Below, piece by piece: positions 16,975-24,718 of a stretch of DNA of 64,000 nt (position 1 is its first letter; each line of letters begins with the position of its first letter). The notes under the pieces are model-generated. The model searched no databases and was not told the DNA's origin. It saw nothing but the letters and a program-made list of their open reading frames with translations. Both the position numbers and the translations under genes were made by a program. Origin of the DNA: Segatella copri (GTDB lineage Bacteria > Bacteroidota > Bacteroidia > Bacteroidales > Bacteroidaceae); contig NZ_VZAD01000063.1 of the NCBI RefSeq assembly GCF_009495355.1, forward strand, positions 22,007 through 86,006, written 5' to 3'.

Positions 16975-18276
16975 TTATTCGTTCATCAGATAGTTCTTGA
17001 ATGAAGCGAAGTCCTTTGTCATTTCGATGCTCTGCTTCTTGCCCTTCATGAACTCGGCAAGGCGTGCTGGAATCTCGATGTCGGTGCCGAGGATGCTGTC
17101 CACCTTCTCCTTGAACTTGGCAGGATGGGCAGTCTCGAGGAACACACCAACCTCGCCTGGCTTCAACTGTTCCTTCAAGGCACGATAACCGCAAGCTCCA
17201 TGAGGATCAAGCACATACTTGGTGTCGTTGTAACATTGCTTCATGGTCTCGGCTATCTGCTCGTCCTTGTATGTGGCACCGCTGATGTAGGTTGTGATGG
17301 CCTCGTGGTTGCCCTTGTAGAGGTCGTAGATGCGGGCGAAGTTGGATGGGTCGCCCACGTCCATGGCATTGGCTATTGTGGCCTTGCTGGGCTGAGGATT
17401 GTACTCGCCAGTCTGCAGATAGTTGTAGAAAATATCGTTGGCGTTGTTGGCAGCTATGAAGCGATGGATGGGCAGTCCCATCTCATGACCGAAGAGTCCG
17501 GCTGTGATGTTACCGAAGTTTCCGCTGGGCACGCAGATCACCAACTTGTCTGCCAGTCCCTTCTCCTTCATGCGTGCATAGGCGTTGAAGTAGTAGAAAG
17601 CCTGAGGCAGGAATCGTGCCACATTGATAGAGTTGGCCGAGGTGAGCTTCATGTGCTTGTTGAGTTCCTCGTCCATGAAAGCCGACTTGACAAGCGCCTG
17701 GCAGTCGTCGAACACGCCATCCACCTCGAGGGCTGTGATGTTCTGTCCGAGGGTGGTGAACTGGCTTTCCTGAATCTTGCTTACCTTCCCCTTAGGATAG
17801 AGCACATAGACGTGAATGCCGTCAACACCGAGAAATCCGTTGGCTACAGCCGAACCTGTATCGCCCGAAGTAGCAACGAGCACGTTGACTTCCTCCTTGC
17901 CTTCCTGACGCACGAAGTACTGCAGCAGACGGGCCATGAAGCGCGCGCCTACATCCTTGAAGGCGAGGGTAGGGCCATGGAAAAGCTCCAAAGAGTAGAT
18001 GTTTGGCTCTACTTCTACCACAGGGCAGTCGAAAGCCAGTGTGTCGTAGACGATCTTCTTCAAAGACTCAGCATCGACGTCCTCGCCGAAGAAGGCGTCA
18101 GCCACCTTGTAGGCAATCTCCTGGAAGGAGAGTTTCTCAATGTTGTCGAAGAAGTCCTGTGGCAACTTCTTGATGACTTCGGGCATGTAGAGACCACGGT
18201 CTTCTGCCAGTCCTTTTACTACCGCCTTGTGAAGATCGGCGATGGGTGCTTTCTTATTTGTTGAATAATATTTCAT
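16975..18276 (-). CDS. thrC: Threonine synthase
   Basis: This PLP-dependent enzyme of 433 residues turns O-phosphohomoserine into threonine in the cytoplasm. The N-terminus MKYYSTNKKAP and LAEDRGLYMPE are typical of the longer threonine synthases. The PLP lysine lies in G-P-T-L-A-F-K-D-V-G (about 104-113) and the phosphate-binding loop in SGDTGSAVA (about 140-148). The late C-V-P-S-G-N-F-G-N motif (about 250) is also present. It is the last gene of the thrA, pgm-like, thrC operon, 7 bases after the middle gene. Confidence 0.96.
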   Translation of the reverse strand: MKYYSTNKKAPIADLHKAVVKGLAEDRGLYMPEVIKKLPQDFFDNIEKLSFQEIAYKVADAFFGEDVDAESLKKIVYDTLAFDCPVVEVEPNIYSLELFHGPTLAFKDVGARFMARLLQYFVRQEGKEEVNVLVATSGDTGSAVANGFLGVDGIHVYVLYPKGKVSKIQESQFTTLGQNITALEVDGVFDDCQALVKSAFMDEELNKHMKLTSANSINVARFLPQAFYYFNAYARMKEKGLADKLVICVPSGNFGNITAGLFGHEMGLPIHRFIAANNANDIFYNYLQTGEYNPQPSKATIANAMDVGDPSNFARIYDLYKGNHEAITTYISGATYKDEQIAETMKQCYNDTKYVLDPHGACGYRALKEQLKPGEVGVFLETAHPAKFKEKVDSILGTDIEIPARLAEFMKGKKQSIEMTKDFASFKNYLMNE

Positions 18277-18283
18277 TTTGATT

Positions 18284-19603
18284 TTAATTGATTGCCATAA
18301 ATGTGTTCATAAATTCCTGCAGTTGCAGCAGTCCGTAGCAGCCTCTCACGCAACTTACCTCGTCGTACTTTTCTACGCTGTCGGGCTCGATGCCGGGATA
18401 GTAGATGATGAACGGTACGGGCTCTTTCACGTGGGTGCGAATCTCTACCGGAGTAGGATGGTCGGGCAGGATAGCGATGCATACTGGCTCGTCCCAAGTG
18501 CTTACCTCGTCGAAGATTGGTTTGATGAGTCGCTGGTCGAGGTTTTCGATGGTTTTGAGCTTCAGTTCCAGGTCGCCGTCGTGGCCAGCCTCGTCGCTCG
18601 CCTCTACGTGCACATAAACGAAGTCGTCGCCGTCTTTCAGCGCCTGGATAGCTGCTGCTGCCTTTCCCTCGTAGTTGGTGTTGGCAAGACCGGTAGCGCC
18701 CTCAACGATGATGTTGCGCAGACCGGCGTAATGGCCGATGCCTCGTATCAGGTCTACTGCAGAAATCACAGAACCCTTCTTGATTTGCGGATACATCTGC
18801 GAGAGGGTGAGCATGTGCGGACGATAACCTCCGCCCCAAGGCCAGATGATGTTTGCCATGCGCTCGCCACGCTCCTTGCGCGCTACATTGAACGGATGGT
18901 TCTCCAGAATCTCCTGACTCTTCAGAATCAGCTTGTTCAGAAGGTCGGCTGTCTGCTGGGCACTCATGCGATATTCGTCGCTCAGGATACCGCCGTTCTC
19001 AGCCACATCCTCGGCAGGAGTCTTGTCGCTGTTGCCGGCAAGAAGAGCCTCGTCAACACCTTCCATCGGTTTCACCAGCAGCGGTTTCCACTCTTCGTTA
19101 GGATGATCGTGAGGAGGAGCGCAATCTACATATTTGTTTCCGCCCTTGATGATCAGAAGGTGTCGATACTGGATTCCGGTGATGAATTTCACGATGCCGG
19201 GATACTGGCTGGCAAGCTTCTCGTTGAGGTACTTGATGAGCACGTCGGCGTCTTCTGTCTCCAGGTTACCGCCGTTGTGTGTCACGATGATTCCATTGTT
19301 CACGTTGATGATGTTGCAGCGCAGAGCGAAGTCGTTAGGACTCATCTCGTAGCCGATGCTTGCAGCTTCGAGCGGTCCGCGTCCCTCGTAAACCTCGTTC
19401 TGGTCGTATCCCATGATAGAACTGTTGGCAACCTCAGATCCAGGATGAAATCCGTCGGGTACGGTTACCAGTCGTCCAGTCTTTCCTTTCTTTGCCAGCA
19501 TGTCCATATAAGGTTTGTTGGCGTATTGCAGGAGAGTCTTGCCTCCCAGTCGTTCTACAGCGTGGTCGGCCATGCCGTCGCCAAGTATGATAATATGCTT
19601 CAT
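18284..19603 (-). CDS. Phosphoglycerate-mutase-like protein, likely homoserine kinase of the threonine operon
   Basis: This 439-residue alkaline-phosphatase-superfamily protein of the COG3635 (ApgM-like) type begins with the metal-binding MKHIIILGDGMAD. Further metal ligands fit GYDQNEVYEGRGPLE (about 73-87), VHVEASDEAGHDGD (about 331-344) and I-L-P-D-H-P-T-P (about 386-393). The annotation for this family is cofactor-independent phosphoglycerate mutase. It sits exactly where thrB would be, between thrA (32 bases upstream) and thrC (7 bases downstream), and no GHMP-type thrB is present. Comparative genomics has proposed this family as an alternative homoserine kinase; I infer that role here. 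The start at 19603 is chosen because the motif begins there; an upstream ATG at 19633 would add ten unconserved residues. Confidence 0.88.
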   Translation of the reverse strand: MKHIIILGDGMADHAVERLGGKTLLQYANKPYMDMLAKKGKTGRLVTVPDGFHPGSEVANSSIMGYDQNEVYEGRGPLEAASIGYEMSPNDFALRCNIINVNNGIIVTHNGGNLETEDADVLIKYLNEKLASQYPGIVKFITGIQYRHLLIIKGGNKYVDCAPPHDHPNEEWKPLLVKPMEGVDEALLAGNSDKTPAEDVAENGGILSDEYRMSAQQTADLLNKLILKSQEILENHPFNVARKERGERMANIIWPWGGGYRPHMLTLSQMYPQIKKGSVISAVDLIRGIGHYAGLRNIIVEGATGLANTNYEGKAAAAIQALKDGDDFVYVHVEASDEAGHDGDLELKLKTIENLDQRLIKPIFDEVSTWDEPVCIAILPDHPTPVEIRTHVKEPVPFIIYYPGIEPDSVEKYDEVSCVRGCYGLLQLQEFMNTFMAIN

Positions 19604-19635
19604 AATTGTTATCCTTTCTATCTGATAAGACAATA

Positions 19636-22071
19636 TTAAATATTAGCGATACTCATGATGTTGGCAAACACACCTGCCGCTGTTACGCTGGCACCAGCGC
19701 CATAGCCCTGAATCATCATCGGATATTCCTTGTAGCGCTCGGTGGTGAGCAGTACGATGTTGTTGCTTCCCTCCAGGTTGTAGAATGGGTGCTCTGGGCC
19801 TACAGCCTGCAGGCCAACGCTTGTCTTTCCACCATCGAGGGTGGCAACGAATCGCCATCGTTTGTGCTCCAGGTCGAGAGTTTTGCGCTTGGCCTCGAAG
19901 TCAGCATCCAGCTCTGGCAGTTTCTTCCAGAAGTTGTCTATGCTGCCCTTGAAGTAAGAGTCGGGCACGAAGAGGTGCTTCTCCACATCTTCCTGTTCCA
20001 CTCTGTATCCAGCCTCTCGAGAGAGGATGACGAGTTTTCGTATTACGTCCATTCCGCTGAGGTCGATGCGTGGATCGGGCTCGCTGTAGCCTTTCTCTTT
20101 GGCCATGCGTACGGTCTCCGAGAATGGTACTACGCCTGAGATGGCGTTGAAGATGAAGTTGAGCGTACCAGAGAGAACAGCCTCAATCTTAAGGATTTTG
20201 TCGCCCGAGTTGCGCAGGTCGTTGATGGTTCCGATGATAGGCAGACCAGCACCCACGTTGGTTTCGAATCGGAACACCACGCCACGCTGTATGGCGGTTT
20301 TCTTCAGTCGCTCGTAGTTTTCGTATTCGCTTGAGGCTGCAATCTTGTTGGCTGCGATGATGCTCACGTTGTGTTCGAGCAGACTCTGGTAGAGGGCAGC
20401 CACGTCCTTGCTGGCAGTACAGTCAACGAAGACGCTGTTGAAGATGTTCATGGCGAGTATTGTGTCTCGCAGCACCTCGGGTGTGCTGGGGTCTGAGTTC
20501 TTCAGTTCCTCGCGGTAGTTCTCCAGGTCGAGTCCGTCGCGGTTGAAGATGGCGTTCTTGGATGAAGCGATGCCCACCACGTTGAGCTTCAGTTTGCTGC
20601 GCTCCATCAGGTCGGCATACTGGTTCTTGATCTGTTCTATCAGCTTTCCGCCCACGGTTCCCACTCCACAGATGAAGAGGTTGAGCACCTTGTATTCAGA
20701 GAGGAAGAAGTTGTCGTGCAGCACGTTGAGTGATTTGCGCAGGAAGTCGCTCTTGACGACAAACGAGATGTTGGTCTCCGATGCGCCCTGTGCACAGGCG
20801 ATGACCGAGATTCCGCTTCGTCCGAGCGTTCCGAAGAGTTTACCGGCAATACCTGCAGCATGCTTCATGTTCTCGCCCACGATGGCGATGGTGGCAAGTC
20901 CGCATTCTGCGTGCATGGGGAACATGGCTCCGTCGGCAATCTCGTTCTTGAATTCCTCGTTGAGCACGCGTACAGCCTCGTTTACGTCCTGCTCGCGCAC
21001 ACCGATAGAGGTAGAGTTCTCTGACGAAGCCTGCGACACCATGAACACGGAGATACCCTCGTTGGCCAGGGCGGTGAAGATGCGTCGGTTGACACCGATG
21101 ACACCCACCATCGACAGACCTGTAACGGTGATCAAAGCCGTTCCGTTGATAGACGAAATACCCTTGATGGGTTTCTGGTCGCCGTCAATTTTGTTCTTGA
21201 TTATGGTGCCTGGGGCATCAGGATTGAAGGTGTTCTTCACCTTGATAGGTATATTTTTTACACAAACTGGGTAGATGGTAGGAGGGTAGATGACCTTTGC
21301 TCCAAAGTTGCAAAGCTCCATGGCCTCGATGTAACTCAGTTCGTTGATGGTATAAGCTGATTTGATGACACGTGGGTCGGCAGTCATGAATCCGTCGACG
21401 TCGGTCCATATCTCGAGCACCTCAGCATCGAGTGCTGCGGCGATGATGGCAGCTGTGTAGTCGCTTCCGCCTCGTCCCAGGTTGGTGGTGCGCTCTGTGT
21501 GCTTGTCGCGGCTGATGAAGCCAGGCACGAGCGAAATGCGGGGCAGCTCGTCGAAGGTTTCTTTCACCAGTTGGGTGGTCAGTTCGCTGTCGAGGGTGTG
21601 CTTTCCACCGATGCGCTCCGTTTTGATAAACTTGCGCGAGTCGAACCACTTGGCGCCACGTATGAGTGTGGCCACAATTTTCGAGCTGAGCCTTTCTCCG
21701 TAGCTCACGATGGCATCCTGTGTCTTCTCGCTGAGGTCGTGGATGAGGTAGACGCCGAAGTAGATGCTCTTCAACTGTTCGAAGAGCGAGTCAACCGAAA
21801 TGAATAAGTTTTCTCTGTCTTTGGTGTCTGTGATGATTGTGTCGATCATCTTGTGGTGACGGTCTACCATGGCGTCGAACTCTTCTTTCCATTGTTCGTC
21901 GCCTTTGAGGGCAAGCTGTGAGGTTTGCAACAACTTGTCTGTGATTCCTCCGAGGGCGCTCACGACTACTACAACACTCTGTTTCTTGGCCTCATTCTCT
22001 ACGATGCGTTTTAAGCTGAGGATGCTTTTTACGGAACCAACCGATGTTCCGCCGAATTTTAATACTTTCAT
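19636..22071 (-). CDS. thrA: Bifunctional aspartate kinase / homoserine dehydrogenase
   Basis: This 811-residue ThrA catalyses the first and third steps from aspartate to homoserine. The kinase domain begins with MKVLKFGGTSVGS (1-13) and runs to about 290; two ACT domains follow (about 310-450) and give threonine feedback control in the family; homoserine dehydrogenase occupies about 465-811, with the nucleotide-binding strand FICGVGTVGGKL near 463-474. The start at 22071 fits the conserved MKVLKFGG; an open frame extending to 22140 crosses the presumed promoter and is rejected. It heads the thrA-pgm-like-thrC operon, with a small leader hairpin and a -7 box upstream. Confidence 0.97.
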   Translation of the reverse strand: MKVLKFGGTSVGSVKSILSLKRIVENEAKKQSVVVVVSALGGITDKLLQTSQLALKGDEQWKEEFDAMVDRHHKMIDTIITDTKDRENLFISVDSLFEQLKSIYFGVYLIHDLSEKTQDAIVSYGERLSSKIVATLIRGAKWFDSRKFIKTERIGGKHTLDSELTTQLVKETFDELPRISLVPGFISRDKHTERTTNLGRGGSDYTAAIIAAALDAEVLEIWTDVDGFMTADPRVIKSAYTINELSYIEAMELCNFGAKVIYPPTIYPVCVKNIPIKVKNTFNPDAPGTIIKNKIDGDQKPIKGISSINGTALITVTGLSMVGVIGVNRRIFTALANEGISVFMVSQASSENSTSIGVREQDVNEAVRVLNEEFKNEIADGAMFPMHAECGLATIAIVGENMKHAAGIAGKLFGTLGRSGISVIACAQGASETNISFVVKSDFLRKSLNVLHDNFFLSEYKVLNLFICGVGTVGGKLIEQIKNQYADLMERSKLKLNVVGIASSKNAIFNRDGLDLENYREELKNSDPSTPEVLRDTILAMNIFNSVFVDCTASKDVAALYQSLLEHNVSIIAANKIAASSEYENYERLKKTAIQRGVVFRFETNVGAGLPIIGTINDLRNSGDKILKIEAVLSGTLNFIFNAISGVVPFSETVRMAKEKGYSEPDPRIDLSGMDVIRKLVILSREAGYRVEQEDVEKHLFVPDSYFKGSIDNFWKKLPELDADFEAKRKTLDLEHKRWRFVATLDGGKTSVGLQAVGPEHPFYNLEGSNNIVLLTTERYKEYPMMIQGYGAGASVTAAGVFANIMSIANI

Positions 22072-22101
22072 TGCTTGTTTATTTTGGTAATGTAATGCCA
22101 C

Positions 22102-22119
22102 CCCCGAAACGACCGGGGC
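22102..22119 (-). promoter_or_regulatory. Small hairpin in the thrA leader
   Basis: On the minus strand CCCCG and CGGGG pair around a 7-base loop between the presumed transcription start and the thrA ATG. No threonine-rich leader peptide is visible, so classical attenuation is not supported. Confidence 0.35.
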
Positions 22120-22137
22120 CGAGACAAAACTTGGTTG

Positions 22138-22145
22138 CAAAAGTA
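22138..22145 (-). promoter_or_regulatory. -7 box TACTTTTG of the threonine operon
   Basis: CAAAAGTA on the plus strand, giving a leader of about 60 bases before thrA. Confidence 0.6.
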
Positions 22146-22260
22146 AACAATTTCTATCAAACTGCCAAGGATTTGCTCAAAAAAGTTACAATTTGTTTCT
22201 GAATCCTTGTTTGCGTGCAGTTTTTTATGGGGTCGTATGTTGAGTTTTGATGGAAGCGAA

Positions 22261-23130
22261 TCAGTTTGGGGTGTTTATGATTTTTCCGATGACGATTCCT
22301 GCTATTGCCATACCGAAGGAAGCGGTGATGTGGCAGAGCGAGCCGTTGATTTGCGCCTTCGTCGAACACCATTCGTGCTCCACCAACTGCTGGTCACCGG
22401 GAGCGTCGTAGACGGCAGTCTCTGTGCCTCTCTCGCCGCTGAGCAATTTGGCCTTGGGGCAGAGGCAGCCTCCGGTGCCGCAGGCTTTGTTCACGCCCAG
22501 GTTCTGCATCGGCTTCTCCTCGCTGTATACGCATTGGAACTTGCGGCGGGGGAAGGTCTTGTCCTTCTTGAATTTCTTGCGCAAGGCCCGTGCCAAGGGG
22601 TCGCCCTCTATCTTCCAGAACTCAGCCTTCCTGATCATGAAGGGGTCGCAGCGCAGGGCTGCACCCATGGAGGAGACGAAGGTGATGTGTCGGGGCAGGG
22701 CTGTGGCACGTAGAATGAGGTCGGCCTTGTCCTTGAGCGAGTCGATGGCGTCGATGATGTAGTCGTATTCCTCCATGTGGAACTCGTCGGCTGTCTTGGC
22801 CTCGTAGATTTTCTGATAGGCTGTGATGTTGGCGTTGGGGTTGATTTCGAGAAGGCGTTCGCGTAGTGCGTCGACCTTCACCTGTCCGATGGTGCGGCTT
22901 GTGGCCATGAGCTGTCGGTTGCAGTTGGTCACGCAGACGCGGTCGCTGTCCACGATGGTGATGTGGCGCACTCCGCTTCGCACGAGTCCCTCGGCGCACC
23001 ATGATCCCACACCTCCTATTCCGAAGATGAGCACGCGTGCTGCCTGCAGTTTCTCAAGATTGTCTTTTCCCAAGAGCAGTTCTGTGCGTCGTTGCATTCC
23101 TTGCTCCATTCTTGTTATTTTGTCTCCCAT
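22261..23130 (-). CDS. tcdA: tRNA threonylcarbamoyladenosine dehydratase
   Basis: This ThiF/E1-like enzyme of 289 residues cyclises t6A37 of tRNA to ct6A using ATP. The nucleotide-binding motif is GIGGVGSWCAEGL (37-49), followed by D-S-D and N-x-N-R-Q (about 60-72). A cysteine-containing C-G-T-G-G-C-L-C-P loop (about 220-228) and the C-terminal SFGMAIAGIVIGKII segment match the TcdA/CsdL family. Starts at 23130, 23109 or 23097 are possible; the first is kept because of its fit with the promoter at 23184-23191. It is a single gene, minus strand, upstream of nothing related. Confidence 0.92.
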   Translation of the reverse strand: MGDKITRMEQGMQRRTELLLGKDNLEKLQAARVLIFGIGGVGSWCAEGLVRSGVRHITIVDSDRVCVTNCNRQLMATSRTIGQVKVDALRERLLEINPNANITAYQKIYEAKTADEFHMEEYDYIIDAIDSLKDKADLILRATALPRHITFVSSMGAALRCDPFMIRKAEFWKIEGDPLARALRKKFKKDKTFPRRKFQCVYSEEKPMQNLGVNKACGTGGCLCPKAKLLSGERGTETAVYDAPGDQQLVEHEWCSTKAQINGSLCHITASFGMAIAGIVIGKIINTPN

Positions 23131-23183
23131 CTTTTCTTGAAAATATGTAATGTGTTGTGTTTAATGCGTTATTTTTTAATTTG

Positions 23184-23191
23184 CAAAGGTA
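23184..23191 (-). promoter_or_regulatory. -7 box TACCTTTG of tcdA
   Basis: CAAAGGTA on the plus strand, 53 bases before the tcdA ATG. The rest of the gap 23192-23550 holds no credible gene. Confidence 0.6.
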
Positions 23192-23555
23192 CAAAATAAT
23201 CACTCAATTTTTGCAAATGGGGAAGTTAAAGAAATTAAAGATGTTGTCTTTTGTGAAGAGTTAAAGGAGGTAGGGGGAGTTAAGACACTACTCCTATAAG
23301 CAGCACGCTCTGGGACCGTGGTGTGATGTACGACACGAGCAGCATCGGAGCGTGTGCTTCTCGACATCTACGAGCATGGCGAGAGTGCTTACAGCAACTG
23401 ATTTTTGTGACATCTGAACCCATCGGCGTTTCGATCGTCAGTAGATATATAGAGAAGGGGCGCATGTTTTCCCCTGTAGAACTCCTGTAACGACATTGTA
23501 GCATTCTTTATGGCCTAATTAAAATCGCTGTAACCTTATTGACACATGATAGCCG

Positions 23556-23563
23556 TACTTTTG
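23556..23563 (+). promoter_or_regulatory. -7 box TACTTTTG of the phosphoesterase/TonB operon
   Basis: A TAnnTTTG match 51 bases before the ATG at 23615. The same context GTACTTTTGCA recurs at 27651-27662. Confidence 0.55.
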
Positions 23564-23614
23564 CACCCGGAATTTAACAAAGAATATTTTATAGTCATAT
23601 TTAAAAAAAAGAAA

Positions 23615-24682
23615 ATGGAAAAGAAAATTTCGGGAAAGCATGGCAACAGAATTGCTGTGATGAAAGAGAGAATGGCAGCTGTGGTTTTGACTTCAGCATT
23701 ATTGTTGGGCGGCGGCTTGACAGCAAAGGCTCAAAACACGGAAGTAACCACCTGCTCGCAGAGTGCGGCGACCGCCATTCAGCAGAATCCTAACTGGAAG
23801 GAGAATGCTGCAGAATGGCAGAAGCTGAAGGGCGAAATCACACTCTACATGACCAACGACATGGGCCGCAACGGCTATTACGACCAGAAACCTATTGCCG
23901 AACTGATGGGCGAGATGGCCGACGTGGTAGGTCCTGAGTGCGTGATTGCAGCCGGCGACATTCATCATTTCAACGGAGTGGCTTCCACCCAGGACCCATT
24001 GTGGCTTACCAATTACGAATGGGTTTACTCTCATCCCGAACTGATGCTCGACTGGTTCGCCGTTTGCGGCAACCATGAGTATCGTGGCAACACACAGGCT
24101 TTCATGGACTACGGCAAGGTGAGCCGCCGCTGGATGATGAGAGAGAAATATTACACCAAGGTGTTCGACCACAAGGGAACCACCCTTCGCGTGGTGTTCC
24201 TCGACACCACTCCTCTCATCGACTCTTACCGCAAGGCCTCTGTCAAATATCCCGATGCCTGCAAGCAGGACGTGGAGGCTCAGCTCGCCTGGCTCGACGA
24301 GACCCTGAAGAATGCCAAGGAAGACTGGGTGATCGTAGTGGGCCATCATCCCATCTATGCCTACACCACGAAGAAGGAGAGCGAGCGTCTCGACATGCAG
24401 AACCGCCTGTTGCCCGTACTCCATAAATATAATAATGTGGCCATCTACGCCTGCGGACACATCCACAACTTCCAGCACATCCAGAAGAAGGGCGACAACA
24501 TCGACTACGTGGTCAACTCCTCTTCATCTCTGGCCCGTCCTGTGAAGCCTACCGATGGTACTGTGTTCTGCAGTTCAGCCGACGGTTTCTCGGTCATTTC
24601 AGCCGACAAGAAGCAGCTCCGAATGTCGATGATCGACAAGGACGGAAAAATCATCCACACCATAGAAAAGGTGAAGAAGTAA
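23615..24682 (+). CDS. Secreted calcineurin-like (purple acid phosphatase-type) phosphoesterase
   Basis: This 355-residue protein has a signal region (about 18-40, ending AKAQ) and a metallophosphatase domain. Metal ligands are visible as GDIHHF (114-119), GNHEY (152-156), VVGHHPIY (about 246) and CGHIHNF (about 282); the first Asp is probably that of T-N-D-M-G (about 80). It would act in the periplasm or at the surface, releasing phosphate from organic esters. The gene is followed after 36 bases by a TonB receptor, so the pair may harvest a phosphorylated nutrient. The start at 23615 is preferred over an in-frame ATG at 23546, which lies before the -7 box. Confidence 0.88.
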   Translation: MEKKISGKHGNRIAVMKERMAAVVLTSALLLGGGLTAKAQNTEVTTCSQSAATAIQQNPNWKENAAEWQKLKGEITLYMTNDMGRNGYYDQKPIAELMGEMADVVGPECVIAAGDIHHFNGVASTQDPLWLTNYEWVYSHPELMLDWFAVCGNHEYRGNTQAFMDYGKVSRRWMMREKYYTKVFDHKGTTLRVVFLDTTPLIDSYRKASVKYPDACKQDVEAQLAWLDETLKNAKEDWVIVVGHHPIYAYTTKKESERLDMQNRLLPVLHKYNNVAIYACGHIHNFQHIQKKGDNIDYVVNSSSSLARPVKPTDGTVFCSSADGFSVISADKKQLRMSMIDKDGKIIHTIEKVKK

Positions 24683-24718
24683 ATTCAAATCGAAAAAATC
24701 ATTATACAGGAAAATTTT

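Noticed and set aside
18278..19639. Long plus-strand open frame opposite the phosphoglycerate-mutase-like gene
   Set aside because: An antisense shadow; composition is Val/His-rich and no motif is seen.
22072..22140. Extended N-terminus for ThrA
   Set aside because: The conserved kinase start MKVLKFGG is at 22071 and the upstream frame crosses leader and promoter.
22072..22145. Threonine attenuator with leader peptide
   Set aside because: No Thr/Ile-rich short ORF and only a 5-bp stem were seen.
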